NCBI RefSeq assembly: GCF_017814945.1
Contig: NZ_JAGIPX010000002.1
Coordinates: 231,642-295,641 of the forward strand
Direction of reading: 5' to 3'
From: Paraburkholderia sp. LEh10
GTDB taxonomy: Bacteria; Pseudomonadota; Gammaproteobacteria; Burkholderiales; Burkholderiaceae
Length of the DNA stretch: 64,000 nt
Both the position numbers and the translations under genes were made by a program. Under the pieces are notes generated by a model. The model saw only the letters and a list, made by a program, of their open reading frames with translations, was not told the origin of the DNA and did not search any database. Positions 15,661 through 24,292 of this stretch are shown here, piece after piece; position 1 is the first letter of the stretch, and each line of letters opens with the position of its first letter.

Positions 15661-16800
15661 CTACTGCGCGCCTTGCAGATCCGCAATGGCCGCTGCAAGA
15701 AAGCGCGCGGCCTCGCCGCCCGTGACGACGCGATGATCGAACGTCAAACTCAGCGGCAGGATCCGATGCACGGCAGGCGCGCCATCGGCCGCGACGACCT
15801 GCTCGTGGATGCGCCCCGCGCCGAGTATCGCAACGGTTGGCGGCACCACTACGGGCGCCGCGTATTTGCCTGCGATCATGCCGAAGTTCGACAACGTGAT
15901 CGTGTTGCCGCGCAGCTCTTCGGGCGGAATCTTGCGCGCGCGAATGTCCGCGCGCATCCGGTCGAGACCGCCGCGCAAGTCCGCTGCATCGCGCTGCGCA
16001 ACGTCGCGCAGCACGGGCACGAAGAGTCCGTCGGGCAGATCGACGGCAATGCCGACATCGATCTTCTTCAATACATGCCGCCGCCCCGTATGGCCGTCGA
16101 ACCACGCGTTCAGGCCGGGCTCCGCGCGACAGCCCGCGACGAGCGCGCGGATCAGCCGGATCGTGACGTCGGTATGCGGCGGCCATGCGTGGATGTCGGC
16201 ATCGTCGATCACGGTCGCGGCGGCCACTTCGCTCTGCGCGCGCGCCATGTTCTGCGCCATCGCGCGCCGCACGCCGCGCAGCACTTCGGGCGGACCGAGC
16301 TCGCCAAGTATCTTCGCGACGCGCTGCACGTCTGCCGCCGTGACCACGCCTTCCGGTCCCGACGGCGTCACCATCGACAGATCGACATCGAGCTTGCGCG
16401 CGAGCGCCCGCGCGGCCGGAATCGCCTTGATCACGCCGGCGCCCGCGCCCATGCCCGCGCCTATGCCTGCGCCCATGCCTTCGCCCAATGCGGCAGGCGC
16501 TTCCTGCACGACATGCTGGCCGACTTCCATATGGCCGACCACGGTGCCCGCGTCGGCTTCGTCGCCCGCGCCTTCGAACGCGACGAGCGGCGCGCCCAGA
16601 TGCACGATGTCGCCGACGTTGCCGAACAGCTTCGCGACGCGCCCCGTTTGCGGCGACGGAATATCGACGATCGCCTTCGCCGTTTCGACGGACAGCAGCG
16701 GCTGGTCCGCGCGAATCTCGTCGCCCGGCTTGACATGCCACTCGACGATCTCGGCCTCCTGCAAGCCTTCGCCCAAGTCGGGCAGTTTGAAGATCTTCAT
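15661..16800 (-). CDS. 2-oxoacid dehydrogenase E2 (dihydrolipoyl acyltransferase)
   Basis: 379 residues. Residues 1-75 are a lipoyl domain with the modified Lys in VETAKAIVD. After a Gly-Ala-Met-rich linker (about 105-125) comes the E3/E1-binding domain (AARALARKLDVDLSMVTPSG, about 130-165). The catalytic domain ends with FDHRVVTGGEAARF; His at about 356 is the catalytic residue, and TGG replaces the common DGA. The length is typical of single-lipoyl E2 proteins. Third gene of an operon with E1alpha and E1beta (4-bp gap to E1beta). The E2 type suits a branched-chain 2-oxoacid or pyruvate/acetoin-like complex; which one is not resolvable here. Confidence 0.9.
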   Translation of the reverse strand: MKIFKLPDLGEGLQEAEIVEWHVKPGDEIRADQPLLSVETAKAIVDIPSPQTGRVAKLFGNVGDIVHLGAPLVAFEGAGDEADAGTVVGHMEVGQHVVQEAPAALGEGMGAGIGAGMGAGAGVIKAIPAARALARKLDVDLSMVTPSGPEGVVTAADVQRVAKILGELGPPEVLRGVRRAMAQNMARAQSEVAAATVIDDADIHAWPPHTDVTIRLIRALVAGCRAEPGLNAWFDGHTGRRHVLKKIDVGIAVDLPDGLFVPVLRDVAQRDAADLRGGLDRMRADIRARKIPPEELRGNTITLSNFGMIAGKYAAPVVVPPTVAILGAGRIHEQVVAADGAPAVHRILPLSLTFDHRVVTGGEAARFLAAAIADLQGAQ

Positions 16801-16804
16801 AGCT

Positions 16805-17785
16805 TCACGACGCCTCCAGAGCCTGCCTCACCGCGGCGACCACACGCACGGTGCTGGGCATGTAATGACTTTCGAGCCGGTACAGCGGCACCACGACGTC
16901 ATAGCCGGTGACGCGCTGCACGGGCGCGAGCAGCGAGTAAAGCCCGCGCTCGGCGATATTCGCAGCGATCTCCGCGCCGATGCCGCCCGTGCGCGAGCCT
17001 TCGTGCACGATCACGCAGCGGCCCGTCTTCGCGACGGATGCAAGGATCGTGTTCATGTCGATCGGCTTGAGCGTCGCGACATCGATCACTTCGGCCATCA
17101 CGCCGTCCTGCGCGAGCAGTTCGGCGGCCGCCTGCGCCTCCTGCACGGCGCCGCCCCAACTTACCAGCGTCACGTCCGAGCCGTCGCGCAGCGTGAAGCA
17201 GGTGTCGAGGGGCAACGCCTCACCCGTGTCGTCCACCGTTTGACGGAACAGACGATAGAGGCGCGTCGGCTCGAAGAAGATCACGGGATCGGGATCGCGT
17301 ATCGCGGCGAGCAGCAGTCCATACGCGCGCGCCGGCGACGACGGCGTGACGACGCGCAAGCCGGGGATGTGCGCGAACAGCGCTTCGGGGCTCTCCGAGT
17401 GATGCTCGGGCGCGTGTATGCCTGCGCCGCATGGCGAGCGGATCACGAGCGGACAGGCAAGGCGTCCGCGCGTGCGATGCCGCAGACGCGATGCGTGGTT
17501 CAACACGTGATCGATCGTCGGATAGACGAAGCCGCTGAACTGGATCTCGGCGACGGGCTTCAGGCCCATCGCCGCCATGCCGATCGCCGTGCCCGCGATC
17601 GCCGCTTCGGCGAGGGGCGTATCGATCACGCGTTGCGCGCCAAAGCGCGTCTGCAATCCCGCTGTTGTGCGGAACACGCCGCCGTTCACGCCGATGTCTT
17701 CGCCGAGCAGCACCACGGCGGGATCGTGTTCGAGCTCGTAGGCCATTGCCTGGTTGAGAGCATCGACCATGTTCAGATCAGCCAT
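16805..17785 (-). CDS. 2-oxoacid dehydrogenase E1 beta subunit
   Basis: 326 residues from the ATG at 17785. It has the transketolase-type pyrimidine-binding fold: MADLNMVDALNQAMAYELEH, VVLLGEDIGVNGGVF, then VIDTPLAEAAIAGTAIGMAA, and a C-terminal transketolase domain (DGVMAEVIDVATLKPID, VIVHEGSRTGGIGAEIAANI). With E1alpha it forms the thiamine-diphosphate decarboxylase that loads the lipoyl group of E2. Its start overlaps the E1alpha end by 8 bp, indicating translational coupling. Confidence 0.92.
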   Translation of the reverse strand: MADLNMVDALNQAMAYELEHDPAVVLLGEDIGVNGGVFRTTAGLQTRFGAQRVIDTPLAEAAIAGTAIGMAAMGLKPVAEIQFSGFVYPTIDHVLNHASRLRHRTRGRLACPLVIRSPCGAGIHAPEHHSESPEALFAHIPGLRVVTPSSPARAYGLLLAAIRDPDPVIFFEPTRLYRLFRQTVDDTGEALPLDTCFTLRDGSDVTLVSWGGAVQEAQAAAELLAQDGVMAEVIDVATLKPIDMNTILASVAKTGRCVIVHEGSRTGGIGAEIAANIAERGLYSLLAPVQRVTGYDVVVPLYRLESHYMPSTVRVVAAVRQALEAS

Positions 17786-18878
17786 GGCCGTTCTCCCGCC
17801 GGTTCGCCGCAACGGGCGCGAACCGCTCGACGCTCGCCAGTTGGTCGCGCAGCGCGTGCGGCAAGGTTTCGTACAGGTGATCGAACATCGCCGAAGGTTC
17901 GGGCGGCGCGACGGCGAGATACGCTTCGACAGCCTGTTCGACCTGCGCATGACATGCCTTGCCGAGTGCTTCGTCCTGCGCTTTGTCCAGCACATTCATC
18001 CGCATCAGATACGTGCGCAGGCGCAGCAGCGGCTCGTACTCCCACTGCTTGCGGATCAGCTCCGGCTCGCGATAGCGGGTCGCATCGTCGGCCGTCGTGT
18101 GGTCGCCGAGACGATAGCTGAGCGCTTCGATCAGTGTCGGGCCATCGCCGCGCCGCGCTTTCGCGAGCGCTGCATGCATGACCTGATGCATCGCGATGAC
18201 GTCGTTGCCGTCGACCTGCAAGCCGTCGATGCCCGCCGCGACCGCCTTTTGCGCAAGCGTCTGCGCGGCGCTCTGCATGCTGCGCGGCACCGAGATCGCC
18301 CACTGGTTGTTGTTGATGACGAGCACGAGCGGCGCTTGCCAGACGCCCGCCATGTTCATCGCCTCGTAGAAGTCGCCCTTCGACGTGCCACCGTCGCCGA
18401 AGATCGCAACGGCGACGCGCGGCTCGCCGCGCAGCTTGAACGCGTAGGCCGCGCCCGCCGCGTGGCACACCTGGGTGCCGATCGGCACGCAGTTCGGAAA
18501 GTCGAGGCGCGGAACGGCGAAATCGCTGCCGCGCTCGTCGCCGCCCCAGTACAGCAGGCTTTCCGTCATCGTGACGCCGCGCAGCAATTGCGCAGCGTGA
18601 TCGCGATATGAAGGGAACAGCACGTCGTCGGCCTGCATCGCGCTCGCGACGCCGACGCCGATCGCCTCCTGCCCCACCGACGATGCAAACGTGCCGAGCT
18701 TGCCGGTGCGCTGCAACGCAACCGCCTTGGTGTCGAACGCGCGGGTGAGCACCATCGCGCGATATAGCGGGAGCAGCGCCGCGGGGTCGCGCGCGAAGGC
18801 CGGAAACGGCTGGACGGCGACACCGTCGGCACCGAGGTATTGCGTGTATCCGATGTGGAAACTGGCAGCCGTGGTCAT
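17778..18878 (-). CDS. 2-oxoacid dehydrogenase E1 alpha subunit
   Basis: 366 residues from ATG 18878, with AAGGAGG upstream. The thiamine-diphosphate motif is clear: GDGGTSKGDFYEAMNMAG and then INNNQWAISVP. The phosphorylation-loop-like segment SYRLGDHTTADDATRYRE and FPSYRDHAAQLLRG are also typical. It is the first gene of E1alpha-E1beta-E2; no dihydrolipoamide dehydrogenase (E3) gene is present, so E3 must come from elsewhere. Reaction: oxidative decarboxylation of a 2-oxoacid to acyl-CoA. The subunit split (alpha plus beta) argues against the homodimeric pyruvate dehydrogenase usual in proteobacteria and favours a branched-chain or alternative substrate. Confidence 0.9.
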   Translation of the reverse strand: MTTAASFHIGYTQYLGADGVAVQPFPAFARDPAALLPLYRAMVLTRAFDTKAVALQRTGKLGTFASSVGQEAIGVGVASAMQADDVLFPSYRDHAAQLLRGVTMTESLLYWGGDERGSDFAVPRLDFPNCVPIGTQVCHAAGAAYAFKLRGEPRVAVAIFGDGGTSKGDFYEAMNMAGVWQAPLVLVINNNQWAISVPRSMQSAAQTLAQKAVAAGIDGLQVDGNDVIAMHQVMHAALAKARRGDGPTLIEALSYRLGDHTTADDATRYREPELIRKQWEYEPLLRLRTYLMRMNVLDKAQDEALGKACHAQVEQAVEAYLAVAPPEPSAMFDHLYETLPHALRDQLASVERFAPVAANRRENGHG

Positions 18879-19192
18879 GACCGCCCTCCTTGTTCTTTCA
18901 GATGTCGAATACGTGCCTGGACTCGCACGCAGCACGCGCAAATCCGGCTCGCGCTCCACTCCGAGCAGCAAGCTTTATGCTTGGACAGTGGAAACACGCG
19001 AATGGTGCGGGTTTCGTGGGTTGATCGTTTACACGTAGTCGGTCGCGGCGCGGGTCTGTCGCAATGCAAAACGCGCTGCAGCGCGCGTACCGCCCCGCGC
19101 GCTTCGGGCACGCGCGGTGCTTCACGAAAAGGTTCGACAAACGCGGCACAATACGGCTAGCCGCACCGCCAACCCTCATTGCGAGATCGAGC

Positions 19193-19525
19193 ATGGAAAC
19201 GAAACTCACCGCCCACCTGCCCACCGTCGATGTCGAAATCACGCGGCGCAAATTGCCCGAGGCGGGCGCAGAAAGCGTCGCGATTCACATCACGGCCGTG
19301 CCGTCCGTCGAAGCGGCCGCGCAGTGGTTCTTGCAGCCAGGTCTGCTTTCCGCTGCGTCGCCGTTGTCTGCGCTGTCTCCGTTTTCGCTGCTATCGCCGC
19401 TGTCGCTATGGAGCATGTGGATGCGCGCCTGGCAACCGTGGTTCGCGATGGTTGCGGCGCCCGAGCAAGGGTCGGCTGAACGCGACAGGCGGTTGACGGA
19501 CAAAAGCGCCGCAGCGCGCTCGTGA
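19193..19525 (+). CDS. Hypothetical protein, hydrophobic Ser-Leu-Pro-rich centre
   Basis: 110 residues starting at ATG 19193, with a purine-rich but weak binding site. The N-terminal half is soluble (MLETKL-like start, residues to about 45); residues of about 46-80 are hydrophobic with repeated Ser-Pro-Leu and several Trp (SLWSMWMRAWQPW), which could be membrane-associated. No family recognised. It lies 54 bp before the alcohol dehydrogenase gene on the same strand and may share a transcript with it. Confidence 0.5.
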   Translation: METKLTAHLPTVDVEITRRKLPEAGAESVAIHITAVPSVEAAAQWFLQPGLLSAASPLSALSPFSLLSPLSLWSMWMRAWQPWFAMVAAPEQGSAERDRRLTDKSAAARS

Positions 19526-19578
19526 CGCCGATCGCGCCGGCTGCACCCGCCACCCGTCACGTATGAGGAGGAGCGAAC

Positions 19579-20565
19579 ATGCGCGCAATGGTTTTCGACG
19601 GTTCGAGCCCTGTGCTCGCCGAGCGCGATTTGCCCGAACGCACGCCCGCCGCAGGCGAGTTGCTGATCGACGTGCTCGCATGCGGCGTATGCCGGACCGA
19701 TCTGCATGTGGTCGATGGCGAACTGAGCGAGCCTAAGCGTCCCGTCATTCCCGGGCATGAGATCGTCGGCCGGGTTGCGGCCCGCGGGGCGGACGTGACG
19801 AAGTTCGAGATCGGCGACCGTGTCGGCGTGCCGTGGCTCGGCAGAACCTGCGGCGTTTGTCCATATTGCGCGAGCGGCCGCGAGAACCTGTGCGACGACC
19901 CGGCGTTCACCGGCTACACGCTCGACGGCGGCTACGCGGAGCAGGTCGTCGCCGACAGCCGCTACTGCCTGCATCTGCCCGAGCGCTACGACGACGCGCA
20001 AGCCGCGCCGCTGCTCTGCGCGGGGCTCATCGGCTACCGGACGCTCAGCATGGCGGGCGACGCGAAGCGCGTCGGCATCTACGGTTTCGGCGCGGCGGCG
20101 CACATCGTCGCGCAGGTCGCGCGGCATCAGGGGCGCGCCGTCTATGCGTTCACGCGCGCGGGCGATGCCACGGCGCAGCAGCTCGCGCGCAGGCTCGGCG
20201 CGGCATGGGCGGGCGGCAGCGATGAAGCGCCGCCCGATCCCCTCGACGCCGCGCTGATTTTCGCGCCCGTCGGCGCGCTCGTGCCGGCCGCGCTGAAGGC
20301 CGTGGTCAAGGGCGGCGTCGTGGTTTGCGGCGGCATCCACATGAGCGACATCCCGGCGTTTCCGTATGCGTTTCTGTGGGGCGAGCGGCGCGTGGTGTCG
20401 GTCGCGAACCTCACGCGCGCCGATGGCGAAGCGTTCATGAAGATCGCGGGCGAAATGCAGCTCGATATCGAAGTCACACGCTATCCGCTCGCTGAGGCGA
20501 ACCGCGCGCTCGACGATCTGCGCGCGGGACGCGTGTCGGGTGCGGCCGTTTTGATGGTGCGCTAA
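19579..20565 (+). CDS. Zinc-dependent alcohol dehydrogenase (MDR family)
   Basis: 328 residues. Catalytic zinc ligands C38 (CGVCRTD), H60-E61 (GHEIVGRV) and C147; structural zinc ligands C91, C94, C97 and C105 (CGVCPYCASGRENLC). The Rossmann fingerprint is YGFGAAAHIVAQ. This resembles the AdhA-like group that acts on aldehydes and alcohols with NAD(P). Ribosome binding site GAGGAG precedes the ATG. No neighbour clarifies the natural substrate. Confidence 0.9.
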   Translation: MRAMVFDGSSPVLAERDLPERTPAAGELLIDVLACGVCRTDLHVVDGELSEPKRPVIPGHEIVGRVAARGADVTKFEIGDRVGVPWLGRTCGVCPYCASGRENLCDDPAFTGYTLDGGYAEQVVADSRYCLHLPERYDDAQAAPLLCAGLIGYRTLSMAGDAKRVGIYGFGAAAHIVAQVARHQGRAVYAFTRAGDATAQQLARRLGAAWAGGSDEAPPDPLDAALIFAPVGALVPAALKAVVKGGVVVCGGIHMSDIPAFPYAFLWGERRVVSVANLTRADGEAFMKIAGEMQLDIEVTRYPLAEANRALDDLRAGRVSGAAVLMVR

Positions 20566-20933
20566 AGCGCGGGTAATCCGGCGTTCGAGCGGCGCGGGAC
20601 GGGATGGCAGGGTCTTGCGCTGCTTCCTGCGGCTGCGAAGGAGGATCGTGAGGCGACGGGCACGCGCGCATCGTCAGAAGATCTAAGCGGCTTGTGTGTG
20701 TCGTCAGCCGTTCGAGCGACAGCACGCCCATGTTGGACTTGCCAGTTGGCAACAACCGTTGCCGTCATGGGTCGATCCGATGCTCCAGCGGCAGATAGCC
20801 GGCTGGAGCGGGCACGAAATGGGCAGTCCCAGATATAACTTCCCATCAGTAGCCATCGAGGTCTCAAAGTGGCTAGCCCTGGTCAGTAGGGATGGCTATG
20901 AACCGGACGGAGTGCCTTTGTCTACTACTGGAA
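20566..20933. other. Gene-free, relatively AT-rich stretch
   Basis: No recognisable gene. From about 20690 the base composition is visibly less GC-rich than the neighbouring alcohol dehydrogenase, and the same holds through the next gene. Short open frames on both strands look like chance. Confidence 0.4.
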
Positions 20934-22316
20934 CTACTGGACCTTGACCAGCGCAGGCGGGTAGTAAGTGCCGTTGGCTACGCCATCAAGTGGACCATAG
21001 TAGCGGAACGTTAGCCGGTAATTGACGCCGCGCGGCGTCGGCAGCCAGTTTCCTTCGGGTGCGTTCGCTGGCTTTTGAGCGGCGAAATACAGCGTCAGGG
21101 ATCCGTCCGGCCCGTAGGTCAGGCCCGACTGTTCGTTGATCAGATACTTTTGCAATGGGTTGGGCAGCACCCGGAAGCGCGTGCTATCCACCGCTATGAC
21201 AGACCAGAAATATTTCGCGAAGCGCGACGGCAATGCATCCTTCGGGAACGTCAACGTGTACACATGATCGCCGTTGAGTTCAGCGCCAGTCGAATCAGCG
21301 GCGCCTCGATAGTAAAGCACCTCCGGTTTGATATTGGCCCAGATGCCCCGGTAATTGACGAGTGTGCGGGTGAGATAGTCGATACCATACTCGCCGACGA
21401 CGCCGGGCCGAGCCCAGCCGTCTTGCACCGTTCCATGCCCGATGATCCTGCCGCCCTCGGCGATGTCACGGAACGCCTTCGTGCGTATTACGTTATCAAT
21501 CCGGTTGCGCTGCTCTGGTATCTGAGCTGCCGCGGCCACGCGACGCGCCAACGCCTGCATGGACTCCAGTCCCGGGTTCCTGTCCGGGTCGCTATCGAGC
21601 GCGACGTTCGCCGCGTCAAATGCCTCCACGCCAGGAAACGCCTCCAGCCCGAAAATAGGAGTCTTGGGGACAGACGGAAGCTCAGGGGCGCCCGTGGCTG
21701 TCAGCCTGAATTGATGCTGCAATGCCACCGCCGTGTCAGGATCGGCACCAAGCGCAACGCGTGTCAGCACCCGGGCGTACTTGACGGGCAGATCGATACG
21801 CGTCGCGCTGGAGGGCAGCGTGACTTTTGCACCCTTCAGACAGAGCGCGAAGTCACCCGCCGTCTTTTGCGGAAAGACACGCTCATTGATGTTGGCCAGT
21901 GTCTCTCCCCAACCGCTGAGAATCTGCACCGTATAGTAGCGTCCGCTAATCTGCGGAACGCTGATGATCGTGCAACTGTTTTCGTCTACTGCAAGCCACG
22001 CCTCAGAGTACGCGACGTCAAGATTCGGATTCGGCCAGTCGACCGCACCGGGCTTACGATGCAACAGCTCATTCCATTTGAATCCTTCCTGGAAGTCGAG
22101 TTGCTGCTGGCGCGTCACCAATAACCGGCCCAGGAGGTAGACGTACGCCTGGCTGATTTGCTCGTCGGTGACGTGAGCCGTGCTTGCGGCATCGGCGTCC
22201 GCCGCCCGGGCTGCCGTTACGACACCCGCAGCCTGTTGGTGGGCCGAAGCCGGAGAAAGGGCGGCGATCGCCGCAGCAGTCGCACCCGCGAAGATGAATC
22301 GGTAAAGCGGTTTCAT
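20934..22316 (-). CDS. DUF1254/DUF1214 exported protein
   Basis: 460 residues from ATG 22316 with AGGGAG upstream. A signal peptide is present (FIFAGATAAAIAALSPASA). DUF1254 segment: AYVYLLGRLLVT through NPNLDVAYSEAWLAVDENSC and ISVPQISGRYYTVQILSGWG. DUF1214 segment: GADSTGAELNGDHVYTLTFP-like part (about 345 on), VIAVDSTRFRVLPNP, LTYGPDGSLTLYFAAQKP and EGNWLPTPRGVNYRLTFRYY. Such proteins are periplasmic or outer-surface and of unknown activity. Codon use is more mixed at third positions than in neighbours, which suggests transfer. No operon partner. Confidence 0.85.
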   Translation of the reverse strand: MKPLYRFIFAGATAAAIAALSPASAHQQAAGVVTAARAADADAASTAHVTDEQISQAYVYLLGRLLVTRQQQLDFQEGFKWNELLHRKPGAVDWPNPNLDVAYSEAWLAVDENSCTIISVPQISGRYYTVQILSGWGETLANINERVFPQKTAGDFALCLKGAKVTLPSSATRIDLPVKYARVLTRVALGADPDTAVALQHQFRLTATGAPELPSVPKTPIFGLEAFPGVEAFDAANVALDSDPDRNPGLESMQALARRVAAAAQIPEQRNRIDNVIRTKAFRDIAEGGRIIGHGTVQDGWARPGVVGEYGIDYLTRTLVNYRGIWANIKPEVLYYRGAADSTGAELNGDHVYTLTFPKDALPSRFAKYFWSVIAVDSTRFRVLPNPLQKYLINEQSGLTYGPDGSLTLYFAAQKPANAPEGNWLPTPRGVNYRLTFRYYGPLDGVANGTYYPPALVKVQ

Positions 22317-22972
22317 GAAACTCCCTAGCTTGTAGACGCGTCGCACTTATTGGGCTAACCCTGCCTTTTACGTTCCCTGAAAGTTTGCCGCTACCGGAAG
22401 CAGGTTTGGTTTTGGGAACGTCCGGTTTCGGGCCGCAAACGCTCGGTCTCGACACCTTAGACGTCGAGGTGACGCATTCGCCACCCCTCGAAGATAGGGG
22501 GATGACGAGCATCAATCTGCAAACACAAGAATCTTGTGCATTCCTCATTCGCGTCTGGCTACCGGTGCATTGCCGGAACCGAATTCGATGAATGAGGCAT
22601 TGAAAAATTTGCGGAGCATGATCGATTAGCGCAACGAGTCGGCCGAACTCAGGCTAACGCGTAGTGGGCTCGCGGACGGCGTATCGAAGACTAAATGCGG
22701 TTCTCGACGTTGCGACCTGGCATTCCGGCCGGCAAGCGCCATAAAGTCCCCGCGAATCGCGATTGCCACAGCGCATCGCCGAGCAGCCTGAAGGCCATCG
22801 TGCACATGAACCGCTTCGAGATGATCTGAATCAAAAAGCGTATGGCCATCGCCGACGCTACACGTCGCCGCCGCGGTGACGACGGCCATGCCGAAGCTGT
22901 TTGCAGTCGCTTTGGCAAATCCGGGATGTAGCCGGCGGCGCGCCCCTTGTCGAGCCATGCGACGCCGGCGCA
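22317..22972. other. Intergenic region without recognisable gene
   Basis: Holds the upstream region of the DUF1254 gene. A minus-strand open frame at 22691-22918 has no start signal and no family similarity I recognise. Composition changes from AT-richer (to about 22640) to GC-rich. Confidence 0.4.
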
Positions 22973-23653
22973 TCAGCCGCCCAACGCGATGATCGCCATC
23001 GTCAGCACGACGCCCAGTGTCGTCATCGCCAGACCCGCTTTCACCCCACTCGCACCCGAAACACGCCCGAGCGCAAGACCAGCGCCGAACAGCATCACGA
23101 GCGTAAGCACACGCGACACGACAAGCGCCGTCGCGACGTCCTTGAATATGACAAACGGCAACGCAACCGGAAAAGTCGATACGACCACGAGCAGGAAGAT
23201 AGCAAGCGCGCCGATAAAGTCGTCGAGTATGAAGCGTGCACGAGCGGGCAGCGTCTGTGTTACGGCGAGACGCGCACGGATCAACTCGAGTTCGGCGTCG
23301 GCGACCAGCGGCTTAAACGCTCTTGGCAATGCATCGCGCAATGCACGAACAGCGGCGGCTGGATCCTGTTCGCGCTTCACCGTCATCGCGAGCGAGAGGC
23401 GGCGACCGCGATTGGTCAGCGTGCGGACAAGATACATCACGGCGTCCGCGAGGCCCCACGCGAGGTTGCATCCCAAAGCGGACAACAGCATCTTGCGGCC
23501 CGCGTCTTCGCCCGCCGTGACGGCCGATACCGCGCCGACAAACGTCAGCGCCATGAACAGACCAAAGCACAGTTCCGACACGCGATCGACGGTATCCAGC
23601 ACCGGCTCGCGCACTTCGGGTTCATGCCCGTCGGCCAGCGTCGTTGTGTTCAT
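22973..23653 (-). CDS. VIT1/CCC1-like integral membrane protein
   Basis: 226 residues with about five hydrophobic helices. The first, ELCFGLFMALTFVGAVSAVT, and the following AGRKMLLSALGCNLAWGLAD and AVMYLV resemble VIT1/CCC1-type (Fe/Mn transport) proteins. A cytoplasmic segment (about 88-135) is followed by three more helices. The usual long metal-binding insertion with Glu-rich motif is not obvious, so a transport role is tentative. It is a single gene facing the DUF1254 gene's promoter region. Confidence 0.6.
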   Translation of the reverse strand: MNTTTLADGHEPEVREPVLDTVDRVSELCFGLFMALTFVGAVSAVTAGEDAGRKMLLSALGCNLAWGLADAVMYLVRTLTNRGRRLSLAMTVKREQDPAAAVRALRDALPRAFKPLVADAELELIRARLAVTQTLPARARFILDDFIGALAIFLLVVVSTFPVALPFVIFKDVATALVVSRVLTLVMLFGAGLALGRVSGASGVKAGLAMTTLGVVLTMAIIALGG

Positions 23654-23855
23654 ATGGCCTCCTGTCGTGGCGGTTGCCGCCGTGTTCTCCTTTTATACGA
23701 ATGCTACGCGTCTCGCCCCGGCGGCGATATTGGACCAAAGGCGCACGTCCGGCGCTTGCGCGTGCCGGACGTGCGTCCCTGCATCGAGCTCGTTGCGCGA
23801 CGGGACCGTGTGCACCGGGCACCCACGCACGCTCATAGCCCGACTGCGTCGCGCC

Positions 23856-24162
23856 CTAACTGATCAGCCCATAAACGGCGATGGCCGCGTAATACAGCGG
23901 CGCGACGCGAAAGAAGCGCTTGATATGGAAACGCAATGGACATGACGCGCATCCGCGCAACGCTCGTGATCGACTTCGAGCGTGATGAAGATCGTGATCG
24001 CGCTGATCACGAAGAACAGTTGCACGCCGTATTGGCCCATGCGGGCCAGCGTCGCGACGGCATGCGGCAGGGTGGGAACTAAAACGACAGGTGTACCGCG
24101 ACAACCCCGACGAATGCGAGCACCCGGCCAGCGTCGAGCGCGGCAACGCGTCCTTGCACCAT
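23856..24162 (-). pseudogene. Acyltransferase-3 family remnant
   Basis: Three pieces in different frames match an OafA-type membrane acyltransferase: ALDAGRVLAFVGVVAVHLSF (then stop), GQYGVQLFFVISAITIFITL, and IKRFFRVAPLYYAAIAVYGL ending at TAG 23856-23858. At least two frame changes, at about 24075-24095 and 23925-23950, and the missing rest of the protein show it is a decayed gene front. Confidence 0.65.
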
Positions 24163-24292
24163 CGACTGTCCTTCTCGCGTTCTGGCTGCGCCCTGTCAAA
24201 GGCCGCGAGGTGCGTGGACAAACAGTGCTTTGCGTAAGCTCCCGCTTCTTTTAATCGATCCGGCTCGCGCGGGCAATCCGCCCGCGCATCTG

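Noticed and set aside
15809..18121. 770-codon plus-strand open frame across the E2 and E1 genes
   Set aside because: It is the antisense shadow of the E1/E2 operon; composition is low-complexity Ser/Pro/Arg/Ala, and no domain or ribosome site is seen.
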